Notes under the pieces: model-generated | What the model was told of the DNA's origin: nothing | Database searches by the model: none | What the model saw: only the letters and a program-made list of their open reading frames with translations | Made by a program: the position numbers and the translations under genes | Part shown: piece by piece, positions 1 through 8,015 of the stretch | Layout: every line of letters starts with the position of its first letter | Position numbering within the stretch: position 1 is the stretch's first letter | Assembly: GCA_021792555.1 (NCBI GenBank) | Contig: JAJYUL010000033.1 | Span: 1 to 39,265, forward strand | Direction of reading: 5' to 3' | DNA length: 39,265 bases | Source: Pseudomonadota bacterium | Lineage (GTDB): Bacteria; Pseudomonadota; Gammaproteobacteria; Steroidobacterales; Steroidobacteraceae

Positions 1-283
1 GACACTCGGCGGTGTATGCCGGGCGGTGCGATCGCGGGTGCATCGCCCCGAGCTACGGACGAGAGGCTGGTGTGGTCTGCATTGGCGAGACGGACTCGAG
101 ACTCCCCATCGGAGGTCGCATCCTGCACGGGGGATCGGCAGTTCTCGCAGTCGAGCCATCGGTGTGCAACGATATGTGTGCGCATAGATGGGGCGGCGCG
201 TACGGCGCTGCGACCGAGAGACGCTTTGCGGCGGGACGCAGGAGGTGGCGGCGCGAGCGCCGCTACGGCTGGGGGGGACTTTC
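1..283. other. No recognisable gene
   Basis: Open frames cross this stretch on the plus strand, but their translations are arginine/glycine-rich and match no family I know. One frame runs on into the permease gene from an upstream GTG at 188, but that extension is not membrane-like and lacks a plausible start context. The stretch may hold the end of a gene left of the window or only the upstream region of the permease. Confidence 0.4.
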
Positions 284-2056
284 GTGACCTCACAGATCGA
301 AGTTCTGGCCGTCCTTGTGGCGGCCATTGCACTGTTCATCCTCGATCGTTGGCGCTACGACGTCACGGCGATGCTTGCGCTTCTGGCTCTGGCATTGCTG
401 CGGATTCTGCCGGAGCGGGAGCTGTTCAGCGGATTCGGCAACCCCGCCGTGATCACGGTGGCGGGCGTGATGATCGTCAGCCGCGCGTTGTGGAACGTTG
501 GGCTGGTCGATGCGATTACCGCCTGGCTGCTGCGTCACGTGCAAGCCCGCGGCGGCCAGTTCCTGGCGCTGACCGGCCTGCTTGTCCTGACGTCCACGCT
601 GATCAGTGACGTGGGCGCCTTGGCCGTCTTCCTGCCCGTGGCGCTGCAGATCGGCCGGCGCAGCGAGCAAAGCACCTCGAAGTGGCTGATGCCGATGGCG
701 TTCAGTGCGCTTCTCGGCGGAATCATTACGCTCATCGGCACGGTGCCCAACATCCTGATCTCGAATTTCCGCGCGCATGCCGTCGGGCACCCGTTCGGTA
801 TGTTCTCCTTCACCCCGGTGGGGGCGGCGATCGCTGGCGGGGATCTGCTGCTGATCTGGCTCGCTGCCCGTTGGCTCGTGCCGCAGCGCAAGTCGCCGAC
901 CTCCGCGGTGGCGCAGGAGCTCGCCGAGTACGTCACCGAGGTTGAACTGAATGAGGAGTCGAAATTCATCGGCAGCTCGCTCGGGGAGCTGCTCGAGGAG
1001 GTCAACTGCGACGTCAGCGTGCTCGGCGTGATCCGTGATGAGAAACGCCGCGCGCCGGGACGCTATCTGCGCCTGAAGGCAGGGGACATATTGCTCCTCG
1101 AGGCGGAGCCTGAGGATCTGAAGGTGCTGCTCGATGCCGCAAAGGGCACGCTGTCCGAGGATCGTGGCCTGGCGAAGAAATTCCTGGTGTCCGATGAGAT
1201 CGCCATTGAAGAGGCAGTGCTCGGGCCGGATTCGCCGCTCATCGGGCAATCCGTCGGCAGATTCGGTCTGCGGCGGCGCGTGGGCGTCAACATGCTGGCC
1301 GTCGCCCGCCGCGGCAGCCGGGTTCGCGAGCGGCTCTCGCAGATCACATTGCACGCCGGCGATGTGCTGCTGCTGCAGGGGGACAAGGCGCTGCTCGGCG
1401 AGGCGATGGGACAGCTTGGCCTCTTGCCGCTCGCGAAGCGTGACTTACGCATTGGCAAGCCGACGCGCATTCTTTCGGCGCTGACGGTGTTTACCGCGGC
1501 CGTCATGGCCGCGGCAAGCGGATGGCTCAGTGTCGATGTCGCATTCCTGGGGGCCGCCGGACTGATGCTGATGCTGGGCCATATCAGTCTGCGTGAAATG
1601 TATGCCAGCATCGAATGGCCGATCGTCATATTGCTCGGGGCGTTCATGCCAATCGGTCTCGCCATGCAGAAGACGGGCGTTGCCGCCGGGGTGGCGCATG
1701 GGTTCGTTGCCCTGAGCCACTATATGCCCGCGGCCGGCATGGTCGCGATTCTCATGGCCACCTGCATGCTGCTCAGCAATTTCATCAACAATGCGGCAAC
1801 GGCGGTCATTTTCGCGCCCGTGGCGCTCGGGATCGCGCACGGTATGGGCATCTCGGTCGATCCGCTCCTGATGGCGGTCGCAGTCGGCAGCTGCCTGCCG
1901 TTCCTGACACCCGTCGGGCACCAGTGCACGGCTCTCGTGATGACCCCGGGGGGCTATCGCTTTACGGACTACGCGCGGCTCGGCGCGCCAGTGTCGGTGC
2001 TTACATTATTGATCGGGACACCGGCGATTCTCATGGTCTGGCCTCTCCATCCCTGA
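284..2056 (+). CDS. SLC13-family permease with two RCK_C (TrkA-C) domains
   Basis: A 590-residue inner-membrane transporter of the divalent anion:Na+ symporter (SLC13/ArsB-like) superfamily. Hydrophobic segments fill residues 1-210 and 390-590. Between them lie two soluble RCK_C-type ligand-sensing domains, at about 215-290 and 303-380, each ending in a GD-[IV]-LLL motif (KAGDILLLEAE, HAGDVLLLQGD). This split layout is typical of the bacterial SLC13-TrkA_C subgroup, often annotated as sulfate or dicarboxylate permeases. The second membrane half has the expected SNFINNAATAVIFAPVA signature followed by a TPVGHQ loop. I chose the GTG at 284 because it follows a G-rich Shine-Dalgarno and immediately begins a membrane helix. 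A GTG at 188 in frame would add a non-hydrophobic stretch. The substrate cannot be read from sequence. It stands alone, with no coupled neighbour. Confidence 0.88.
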   Translation: MTSQIEVLAVLVAAIALFILDRWRYDVTAMLALLALALLRILPERELFSGFGNPAVITVAGVMIVSRALWNVGLVDAITAWLLRHVQARGGQFLALTGLLVLTSTLISDVGALAVFLPVALQIGRRSEQSTSKWLMPMAFSALLGGIITLIGTVPNILISNFRAHAVGHPFGMFSFTPVGAAIAGGDLLLIWLAARWLVPQRKSPTSAVAQELAEYVTEVELNEESKFIGSSLGELLEEVNCDVSVLGVIRDEKRRAPGRYLRLKAGDILLLEAEPEDLKVLLDAAKGTLSEDRGLAKKFLVSDEIAIEEAVLGPDSPLIGQSVGRFGLRRRVGVNMLAVARRGSRVRERLSQITLHAGDVLLLQGDKALLGEAMGQLGLLPLAKRDLRIGKPTRILSALTVFTAAVMAAASGWLSVDVAFLGAAGLMLMLGHISLREMYASIEWPIVILLGAFMPIGLAMQKTGVAAGVAHGFVALSHYMPAAGMVAILMATCMLLSNFINNAATAVIFAPVALGIAHGMGISVDPLLMAVAVGSCLPFLTPVGHQCTALVMTPGGYRFTDYARLGAPVSVLTLLIGTPAILMVWPLHP

Positions 2057-2328
2057 GGCGATCGGTTACGCTGGCCGATCGACGGTCGCCCGCGCGGCCA
2101 GAGAGCGGCTGTGGGCACGAGCCGGGATGAGCGCGCGTGCAGCGCGGCGTGTGTCGCCGAGCGCGGTCCGGGTCTGTTCAGACAGCACCTCGCAGCCGAC
2201 CTGCCGCGCCGAGCGCTACGGACCGTAGTTGCTCCTGCCAGGCACCGACGAGTTGCCGCGCTGCGAGGTGCATCGCGCACCTGATATCAATGCAATGCGA
2301 GCGAGAGCCCCACCATCGAGCGTACCGG
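2057..2328. other. Intergenic, no supported gene
   Basis: Only short, low-quality frames are present. A minus-strand frame (2178-2420) contains a slightly protein-like stretch ending in QLVGAWQEQLRSV, but its codon third positions are mixed and no family is recognised. No terminator hairpin is seen after the permease stop codon. Confidence 0.35.
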
Positions 2329-2560
2329 GCGGCTGCGGGCGTATCCGACGCGCGCAGCTGTCCGTCCTCGGACGGCTGATCGGCGTGGCCCGGCTCGCGT
2401 GGAACTCGGCGCTCGCGCAACTGCCGCGCGAGGCGTTCGACCAGGTGCTGCGCGACCCGGAGCGCGCCTGTGCGACCTTCTTTGCCCAGAGGGCCCGGTA
2501 CCCGAGGTCTCGCCGCCGGGGCGGCGAGGCGGCTCGCCGCAGGTTTACAATACCCGCCCT
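2329..2560 (+). pseudogene. tnpB: Relic of IS605-type OrfB/TnpB transposase
   Basis: This is a decayed N-terminal fragment of an IS200/IS605 OrfB (TnpB) RNA-guided nuclease. Read in two plus-strand frames, the translation gives RLRAYPTR and then, after a one-step frame change near 2355, [20 protein letters not shown]. These match the family start (Y-R-x-Y-P-T-x-x-Q...L...G-x-x-R-x-x-W/Y-N). It jumps, by an apparent internal deletion, to [19 protein letters not shown] and ARYPRSRRR, the family's conserved 'L-D-x-A-F-x-x-F-F..R..Y-P-x-F-K' block. It stops at 2560, where mtnA begins. The catalytic RuvC-like domain, the zinc finger, tnpA and the ends of the element are gone. The fragment is not functional. 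Third-codon G/C in the second block shows it was once coding. Confidence 0.7.
2546..2551 (+). promoter_or_regulatory. Possible -10 box of mtnA (leaderless-like)
   Basis: TACAAT sits 10 bases before the mtnA ATG, and there is no Shine-Dalgarno between them. A transcript starting 6-7 bases after this hexamer would be almost leaderless. No good -35 box is seen at 17 bases upstream, so this is tentative. Confidence 0.3.
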
Positions 2561-3646
2561 ATGAAAATCTCCGGCACGCCCTACCGCACGATCTGGCCGC
2601 TTCCGACGGGAGCGGTGCGGGTCATCGACCAGTCCCGTCTGCCGTTCGAGTTCGTGACGCTCGATCTGGCGACCCTCGAGGATGCCGCTCACGCGATCCG
2701 CACCATGGTGGTGCGCGGCGCGCCGCTGATCGGCGCGACCGCCGCTTATGGACTGGCGCTTGCGCTGCGCGCAGACGCCTCCGATGCACGTATCGCCGAA
2801 GCTGCGCGGGTCTTGCGCGCGACGCGCCCGACCGCCGTCAATCTGGCGTGGGCGCTCGAGCGGGTGCGCCAGGCGATCGGGCCGCTGCCCGAAGCGCAGC
2901 GCGCCGCGGCGGCATTCGCCGAAGCCGGGCGCATCTGCGAGGAAGACGTCGAGCAGTGCCGCGCCATCGGCCAGCACGGCGCGAAGATCATTCGTGAGAT
3001 CGCCGCACAGGCCGGCCGCCGCGTGAACGTGCTGACCCACTGCAACGCAGGATGGCTCGCCTGTGTCGATTGGGGCACCGCGCTCGCGCCGATCTATGCG
3101 GCGCACGACGCCGGGATCGAGGTGCATGTGTGGGTGGATGAGACCCGTCCGCGCAATCAGGGCGCCTCGCTCACCGCGTTCGAGCTCGGCGCCCATGGGG
3201 TGCCGCACACCGTGATCGTCGACAATCTGGGCGGGCACCTGATGCAGCACGGCCAGGTGGACCTGGCGATCGTCGGCAGCGACCGCACCACGGCCGCCGG
3301 CGACGTGTGCAACAAGGTCGGCACCTATCTGAAGGCCCTCGCGGCGCACGACAACCGGGTGCCGTTCTATGCCGCGCTGCCGCTGAGCACCATCGACTGG
3401 AGCATCGAGGACGGGCGCGCGATCGAGATCGAGGCGCGCGATGCCACCGAGGTCACCCACATGAGCGGCCGCACCGAGTCCGGGGCGATCGAGCGGGTGA
3501 GGGTGGTGCCCGAGGCGAGCGCCGCGCTCAATCTCGCGTTCGATGTCACGCCCGCTCGGCTCGTCACCGGCATCATCACCGAGCGCGGCGTGTGCGAAGC
3601 GAGCCGCGCCGGGCTGCTCAAGCTTTATCCGGAGCGCGCGGCATGA
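2561..3646 (+). CDS. mtnA: S-methyl-5-thioribose-1-phosphate isomerase
   Basis: A 361-residue cytosolic isomerase that converts 5-methylthioribose-1-phosphate to 5-methylthioribulose-1-phosphate, part of recycling the methylthioadenosine made by polyamine synthesis. The family's catalytic cysteine is C161 in THCNAGWLA and the catalytic aspartate is D241 in [11 protein letters not shown]. These are at nearly the same positions as C160/D240 of Bacillus MtnA. The early motif [16 protein letters not shown] and the late [10 protein letters not shown] are also typical. Length is normal. The ATG at 2561 begins [12 protein letters not shown], the usual family start, so the longer upstream frame is dismissed. 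Its stop overlaps the next gene's start (ATGA), so the two are translationally coupled. The upstream region is a transposase relic, which is unusual for a housekeeping gene. Confidence 0.95.
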   Translation: MKISGTPYRTIWPLPTGAVRVIDQSRLPFEFVTLDLATLEDAAHAIRTMVVRGAPLIGATAAYGLALALRADASDARIAEAARVLRATRPTAVNLAWALERVRQAIGPLPEAQRAAAAFAEAGRICEEDVEQCRAIGQHGAKIIREIAAQAGRRVNVLTHCNAGWLACVDWGTALAPIYAAHDAGIEVHVWVDETRPRNQGASLTAFELGAHGVPHTVIVDNLGGHLMQHGQVDLAIVGSDRTTAAGDVCNKVGTYLKALAAHDNRVPFYAALPLSTIDWSIEDGRAIEIEARDATEVTHMSGRTESGAIERVRVVPEASAALNLAFDVTPARLVTGIITERGVCEASRAGLLKLYPERAA

Positions 3647-4356
3647 GCACTGCGCTCAGCGGGGAGGCCGACGCGGCGCAGCGGCGCGCGCTGATCGGCG
3701 CGTGCCGGGACCTGCAGCGGCTGGGGCTCACGCACGGCACCTCGGGCAATGTCAGCGTGCGGCGCGATGCGACATCGTTCTTCGTCAGTCCCACCGGCCT
3801 GCCGTACGAGTCGCTCGAGCCGCAGGACATTCCGCTGCTCACGCTCGATGGCCTCTGGTACGGGCGGCGCCGCCCTTCGAGCGAGTGGCGGTTCCATCGG
3901 GACATTCTCGCCGCGCGCCCCGAAGCAGGCGCGATCGTGCACGCCCATCCCCGTCATGCCACGGCGCTCGCCTGCACCGGGCGGGGGATTCCGGCGTTTC
4001 ATTACATGGTGGCGGTGGCCGGCGGCGTGGACATCCGCTGCGCGCCCTATCACACCTTCGGCTCGCAGGCGCTCTCGGACGCGGCACTCGCGGCGCTCAC
4101 CGACCGCCGCGCCTGCCTGCTCGCCCATCACGGCATCATCGCGCTCGGCGCCGATCTGCAGGGCGCGCTCAATCTGGCCGCCGAAGTGGAAAATCTCGCC
4201 GCCCAGTACGCCACGGCGCTCGCCATCGGCGGCCTCGAGGTGCTCGGTGAGGCCGAGATGCGCCGGGTGGTGGAGAAATTCCGCACCTACGGCCGGCAGG
4301 ACGCCGCCGATGCGGATCTGACCCACGGCGGGCAGTCGCTGCCGCCGGTGCGCTGA
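3643..4356 (+). CDS. Class II aldolase, FucA/Ald2-like (probable methylthioribulose-1-P aldolase)
   Basis: A 237-residue class II aldolase/adducin-family protein. Putative zinc and catalytic residues E81, H100, H102 and H163 keep exactly the spacing of E73/H92/H94/H155 of E. coli L-fuculose-phosphate aldolase, with the surrounding motifs [17 protein letters not shown] and [10 protein letters not shown]. The [21 protein letters not shown] block is aldolase-like and differs from true MtnB dehydratases, which carry a K-P-S-x-E-x-x-x-H core and an N-T-Q-D ending. Because it overlaps mtnA by four bases, the likely substrate is the mtnA product, 5-methylthioribulose-1-phosphate. Cleavage would give DHAP and methylthioacetaldehyde, as in the shunt described in Rhodospirillum rubrum and pathogenic E. 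coli. An MtnB dehydratase or a sugar-phosphate aldolase remain alternatives. No mtnC, mtnD or mtnK is adjacent. Confidence 0.8.
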   Translation: MSTALSGEADAAQRRALIGACRDLQRLGLTHGTSGNVSVRRDATSFFVSPTGLPYESLEPQDIPLLTLDGLWYGRRRPSSEWRFHRDILAARPEAGAIVHAHPRHATALACTGRGIPAFHYMVAVAGGVDIRCAPYHTFGSQALSDAALAALTDRRACLLAHHGIIALGADLQGALNLAAEVENLAAQYATALAIGGLEVLGEAEMRRVVEKFRTYGRQDAADADLTHGGQSLPPVR

Positions 4357-4364
4357 AGGCACGC

Positions 4365-5237
4365 TCAGCGTCGCGCGCGCCGGTCGAGCACGAAGCGGGC
4401 GAGGATGTTGATGATCAGCACGAAGCCGGTCACGAGCAGCGCCGCCGCATAGGCGAGCGCGTTGGCCGAGGCGAACGGCTCGTTGATGAAGGTCCAGATC
4501 GCGTAGGTCAGATAGCCGATGGGCGAGTGGGTGAGGTGCCCGTCCCACATGTAGTTCGACCAGCCCGCGGTGTAGAGCAGCGGCGCGGTCTCGCCCACCG
4601 AGACGGCGAGCGCGAGCAGAATGCCGGTGAGGATTCCCGGCAGCGCCGCCGGCAGGCACACCCCGAGGATGACCCGCCGGTCGTTCGCCCCGAGGGAGTA
4701 GGCCGCATCGCGCAGGTCGTTCGAGACCTGCCGCAGCGCGAGCTCGGTGGTGCGGCAGATGTAGGGCAGGCTGATGATCGCGAGCGCGATGGAGCCGGCG
4801 GCGACCGAGAAGCTCCAGCCCAGCCACTCCACCATGCCCACGTAGCCGAAGTAGCCGACCACGATCGAGGGCACCCCGACCAGCACGTCGGCGAGAAAGC
4901 GGATGGTGGTGGCCCAGCGGGTGAAGCGGTACTCGGCGGAGTAGATGCCCGCGGCCACCCCGAACGGCACGGCGAGCAGCAGCGCCCCGGCCGAGAGCAC
5001 GAGCGTGCCCTCGATGGCGTTCAGCAGTCCGCCGCCGCTGCCCTGGGTGATGGTGGTGAGCACCGAGAGCTTCAGCGCCGTCATGCCGCGCATGAAGACC
5101 ACCGCGAGGATCCACACCATGAGCGCCGAGAGCGCGAGCAGGCAGGCCCCGCTCAGCGTCCAGCCGGTGAGGCTCAAGAACCGGCGCGAGAGCCGGATCT
5201 GATGCGCGGGCCTGCGGGCCGGTGCGAGTGCCGTCAT
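4365..5237 (-). CDS. pstA: Phosphate ABC transporter permease PstA
   Basis: A 290-residue inner-membrane permease, one of the two membrane subunits of the high-affinity phosphate importer PstSCAB. It has the six-helix ABC permease fold. The conserved cytoplasmic EAA-type loop is seen as RQVSNDLRDAAYSLGANDRRVILGVCLPAALPGILTG in pieces, and a typical ending VSVGETAPLLYTAG follows. The N-terminus (about 25 residues) is polar and cytoplasmic. It starts 4 bases after the pstC stop, so the two are co-transcribed and probably coupled. It ends only 8 bases from the convergent aldolase gene, leaving no room for pstB, which normally follows pstA. Confidence 0.94.
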   Translation of the reverse strand: MTALAPARRPAHQIRLSRRFLSLTGWTLSGACLLALSALMVWILAVVFMRGMTALKLSVLTTITQGSGGGLLNAIEGTLVLSAGALLLAVPFGVAAGIYSAEYRFTRWATTIRFLADVLVGVPSIVVGYFGYVGMVEWLGWSFSVAAGSIALAIISLPYICRTTELALRQVSNDLRDAAYSLGANDRRVILGVCLPAALPGILTGILLALAVSVGETAPLLYTAGWSNYMWDGHLTHSPIGYLTYAIWTFINEPFASANALAYAAALLVTGFVLIINILARFVLDRRARR

Positions 5238-5241
5238 GGGC

Positions 5242-6210
5242 TCAGACCATCACCGAGCGCTGGCTGTTGTTCCACACCAGGAGCAGCACCCGCGCCAGCG
5301 CGTTGACGAGAATGGAGATGATCGCCAGCACGAAGGCGATCTCGGCAAGGGAGCGCACGGCAAGGCCGGTCGGGTCCTGCAGCGCGCTGTCGAGCTGCGA
5401 GACGATGAACGCGGCCATGGTCGAGACCGGGTCGTAGATGCGGTGCGGCAGGTAGTTCAGCGCGTTGCCGCTGACCATCAGCACCGCCATGGTTTCCCCA
5501 AGCGCCCGGCCGAGGGCGAGGAACGTCGCTCCGATCAGCGTCTTGCGGGTCCCGGGGAGCATCACCTTCCAGAGCGCCTCGAAGCGGGTGGCGCCGAGCC
5601 CGAGCGCCGCCTCGCGCAGTGAGACCGGCTGGCTGACGAGTGCATCGCGCAGCGTCGCGGCGATGATCGGCACGATCATCAGCGAGAGCACGATGCCGGC
5701 GGTGAGCAGCCCGTAGCCGCTGCCGGTCGGCTCGGCGAAGAAGGGGATCGCCTTGCCGAGGCTGTGCGCGAGGAGCGGGTAGAGGTGATGGCCCAGAAAC
5801 GGGATCACCACCACGTAGCCCCACAGGCCGAACACCACGCTCGGAATGGCCATCAGCAGCTCGACGAAGAACGAGATCCACAGCCGCAGGCCCGCCGGGA
5901 CCGCCTCGGCGAGGAAGATCGCCGCGCCCACGCCCATGGGCAGCGCGATGGCGAGAGCGATGAGGGTGGAGGCGAGCGTGCCGACGATGAGAAAGAGAAT
6001 GCCGTAGGTGGCCCCGGGCTGTACCTGCGTGCCGTTGCGCATGATCGGATTGGCGTACAGGTTGCCGAGGTTCCAGGTGTCGCGCACTACGAAACCGAGG
6101 CCATTGAAATGCATGGCCGGCCACGAGTACAGCGCCAGGAACAGAACGATGGCGGCGAGGGTGGCGGGCAGGATGCCCGCGACGAGGGCGAGCCAGGCTC
6201 TGAACTTCAT
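5242..6210 (-). CDS. pstC: Phosphate ABC transporter permease PstC
   Basis: A 322-residue permease partner of PstA. It shows an N-terminal helix, a periplasmic loop around residues 40-70 that includes NPIMRNGTQVQPGATYG, five further helices, and the EAA-type loop VSLREAALGLGATRFEALWK followed by LPGTRKTLIG. It ends with the family's ALGRALGETMAVLMVSGN segment. I place the start at the ATG at 6210. A TTG at 6219, nine bases from a GGAG, would add three residues and cannot be excluded. It lies about 110 bases after pstS and 4 bases before pstA, in one minus-strand operon controlled by the Pho box upstream of pstS. Confidence 0.93.
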   Translation of the reverse strand: MKFRAWLALVAGILPATLAAIVLFLALYSWPAMHFNGLGFVVRDTWNLGNLYANPIMRNGTQVQPGATYGILFLIVGTLASTLIALAIALPMGVGAAIFLAEAVPAGLRLWISFFVELLMAIPSVVFGLWGYVVVIPFLGHHLYPLLAHSLGKAIPFFAEPTGSGYGLLTAGIVLSLMIVPIIAATLRDALVSQPVSLREAALGLGATRFEALWKVMLPGTRKTLIGATFLALGRALGETMAVLMVSGNALNYLPHRIYDPVSTMAAFIVSQLDSALQDPTGLAVRSLAEIAFVLAIISILVNALARVLLLVWNNSQRSVMV

Positions 6211-6264
6211 GGCGCGCAAGGATGGCTGCTCCGCTGCGCCGATGCAACGGCTGTGTGCAGAAGT

Positions 6265-6309
6265 GAAGCCGGCACCGCGCCTCGTCCCTGAGGGGCGGAT
6301 ACCGGCTTC
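6265..6309 (-). promoter_or_regulatory. Stem-loop between pstS and pstC
   Basis: An inverted repeat GAAGCCGG / CCGGCTTC (6265-6272 and 6302-6309) encloses a G/C-rich loop in the pstS-pstC gap. There is no T-run after it, so it is not a clear terminator. Such hairpins between a binding-protein gene and its permease genes commonly stabilise the upstream mRNA and lower downstream expression. That role here is an inference. Confidence 0.5.
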
Positions 6310-6321
6310 GAGGGGGTCTTG

Positions 6322-7401
6322 CTATTGGATCCGGGCGACCTGGGCCTTGCTGAGCGCCACGATGGGCGCCGGCAGGGCCACGAAGCCGACCTCTTTCATG
6401 AAGCGCTCGGAGTTGCCCTCGGTCGGGCTCAGCGCCCAGTTGAAGAACTCGCGCAGCGCCGCGGCGGTCTGCGCATTGGGCTGCTGCGCGTTCACGATGG
6501 CGTACTCGTAATTGATGATCGGGTACGACCACTTGCCGGGGGCGAAGATCAGGCTGATGCGCTCATCGCGCGGGGTGTGCGAGGCGGTCGCCTCCACGGC
6601 GGCCTGCACCGTGCGCGGGTTCGGCAGCACGAAGTTGCCGCTGCGGTTCTCGATCGCCGCCACGCCGAGGCCGGCCGACTCGATCGCCTTCTTGTAGCTG
6701 ATGCCGATGTAGGCCACCGAGTACGGCGTGCCCTTGCAGGCATTGACCATGCCCGGGTTGCCCTCGGCGCCGATGCCGCCCTCGACCGCCGGCCAGCTCA
6801 CCGTCGTGCCGTAGCTCACCGTGTTGTTCCACGAGGGGGTGCTGAAGGACAGGTACTGGGTGAAGATGAAGGTGTCGCCGCTGCCGTCGGTGCGGTGCAC
6901 GAGCACGATCTGCTTGTGCGGCAGGCGCACGCCCGGGTTCAGCCGAGCGATCATCGGGTCGTCCCAGAAGCGCACCCGGCCGGAGTACATGGCCGCGAGC
7001 ACCGGGCCGCTCAGCTTCAGGTGGATGTTGTTCAGGCCCGGCACGTTGTAATTGATCATCTGCGAGGAGATGGCGAGCGGGATGTTCAGCATCGTCGGGT
7101 GCATGCGCACCAGCGGGTCGCTCATGTAGGCGTCGGACGCGCCGATCTGCGCGATGCCCGAGACCGCCTCGGAGATGCCCGTGCCGCTGCCGGTCGACTG
7201 GGTCGTGATCTGCACGCCCGGGTGGGTTTTGGCGTATACCGGCACCCACAGATTGAACAGCGGGTACAGGAGCGAGGAGCCCGTCTCGAGCAGCCGCTGC
7301 TGCGCCATCGCAGCTTGCGCGCCGAAGGCGGTGCAGATCGCCAGGGTGGCCGTCAGGACCAGGGAGGCCCGCCGGCGGGCAGGACCAGATTTCATGCTCA
7401 T
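6322..7401 (-). CDS. pstS: Periplasmic phosphate-binding protein PstS
   Basis: A 359-residue secreted protein that captures phosphate for the Pst importer. It has a classical signal peptide: a basic start MKSGPARRRA, a hydrophobic core LVLTATLAICTAF and a likely cleavage after AQAAMAQ. The mature part starts with the family motif ETGSSLLYPLFNLW, followed by QSTGSGTGISE (phosphate-contacting T-G-S-G-T), IGASDAYMS and HRTDGSGDTFIFTQYLS, all phosphate-site loops. The ATG at 7401 is chosen because AAAGGT lies 7 bases before it. A second ATG at 7395 is possible, and the longer frame to 7440 lacks support. It is first in the operon pstS-pstC-pstA. The Pho box at 7479-7496 indicates PhoB control. 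Confidence 0.95.
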   Translation of the reverse strand: MSMKSGPARRRASLVLTATLAICTAFGAQAAMAQQRLLETGSSLLYPLFNLWVPVYAKTHPGVQITTQSTGSGTGISEAVSGIAQIGASDAYMSDPLVRMHPTMLNIPLAISSQMINYNVPGLNNIHLKLSGPVLAAMYSGRVRFWDDPMIARLNPGVRLPHKQIVLVHRTDGSGDTFIFTQYLSFSTPSWNNTVSYGTTVSWPAVEGGIGAEGNPGMVNACKGTPYSVAYIGISYKKAIESAGLGVAAIENRSGNFVLPNPRTVQAAVEATASHTPRDERISLIFAPGKWSYPIINYEYAIVNAQQPNAQTAAALREFFNWALSPTEGNSERFMKEVGFVALPAPIVALSKAQVARIQ

Positions 7402-7462
7402 GTGGTTACCTTTTGCGAAACAGGACAGTGCGAGTGGCAAAGGGGTTCCTCTACGGCGCGGT

Positions 7463-7468
7463 ACTCTA
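7463..7468 (-). promoter_or_regulatory. -10 box of pstS
   Basis: On the minus strand TAGAGT (4 of 6 to TATAAT) lies exactly 10 bases after the Pho box. This is close to the spacing in PhoB-activated promoters, where the Pho box replaces the -35 element. It is 62 bases upstream of the pstS ATG. Confidence 0.5.
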
Positions 7469-7478
7469 CCCCGGCAAT

Positions 7479-7496
7479 ATGACGGAATTGTGACAG
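7479..7496 (-). promoter_or_regulatory. Pho box (PhoB site) upstream of pstS
   Basis: Read on the minus strand the site is CTGTCAC-AATT-CCGTCAT. This is two 7-base direct repeats with a 4-base A/T spacer, matching the PhoB consensus CTGTCAT-A(A/T)A(A/T)-CTGTCA(C/T) at nearly every position. A -10 box follows after 10 bases. The right half is also part of the 16-base palindrome TGACAGGCGCCTGTCA (7491-7506), which gives a second CTGTCAT half-site facing the divergent DUF488 gene. Confidence 0.82.
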
Positions 7497-7545
7497 GCGC
7501 CTGTCATATATTAAAATCATATTAAACAATGGCTTAGGAGCATTT

Positions 7546-7965
7546 ATGGCGACTCGGGCTGAACCTGACGTGCGCCTGCGGCGCATCTACGAGCCCCCCG
7601 GCGAGGACGGCCTGCGGGTGCTGATCGACCGGCTCTGGCCCCGCGGGGTGCGCCGCGACGGCGTGCCCATCGACGCCTGGCTGAAGGACCTGGCCCCGAG
7701 CAGCGCGCTGCGGCGCTGGTTCGGGCACGACCCGGCGCGCTGGAGCGAATTCCGCCGCCGCTATCGCGCGGAGCTTCGCGAGCAGGGCGCGCTCATCGAG
7801 CAGCTGCGCCAGGCCGCGCGCGAGCGGCCCGTCACGCTGCTCTACGCGGCGCGCGATGCCGAGCACAACCATGCGCTCGTTCTGCGCGAGGCCATTGTCG
7901 GTGCCGCGCGCGCGGCCGGCGCAGGGAAGACACCCCGGCGCGGATCGGTTAAGGTGCGCCCATAG
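7546..7965 (+). CDS. DUF488 family protein (YeaO-like)
   Basis: A 139-residue soluble protein of the DUF488/YeaO family, whose biochemical role is not established. Family marks are the N-terminal RLRRIYEPPGEDGLRVLIDR, the WPRGVRRDGVPIDAWLKDLAPSSALRRWFGHDP block in overlapping pieces, the RRRYRAEL helix and the ending VTLLYAARDAEHNHALVLREAI. These are the usual conserved positions, and length is normal. The ATG at 7546 follows AGGAG by 5 bases. The gene is divergent from pstS across a palindromic region containing the Pho box, so phosphate-responsive expression is possible but unproven. Confidence 0.88.
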   Translation: MATRAEPDVRLRRIYEPPGEDGLRVLIDRLWPRGVRRDGVPIDAWLKDLAPSSALRRWFGHDPARWSEFRRRYRAELREQGALIEQLRQAARERPVTLLYAARDAEHNHALVLREAIVGAARAAGAGKTPRRGSVKVRP

Positions 7966-8015
7966 GGGGTGTGCGCGAGAGCGGCGCGCGCTCTCGCGAA
8001 CGAAAGTACCGAAGA

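Noticed and set aside
290-1354. A 350-codon minus-strand frame
   Set aside because: It is a low-complexity shadow of the SLC13 permease gene, whose membrane helices and RCK motifs are convincing.
3643-4356. Calling the aldolase gene mtnB
   Set aside because: The family fits, but the active-site context and the [13 protein letters not shown] block are aldolase-like, so I left the symbol empty.
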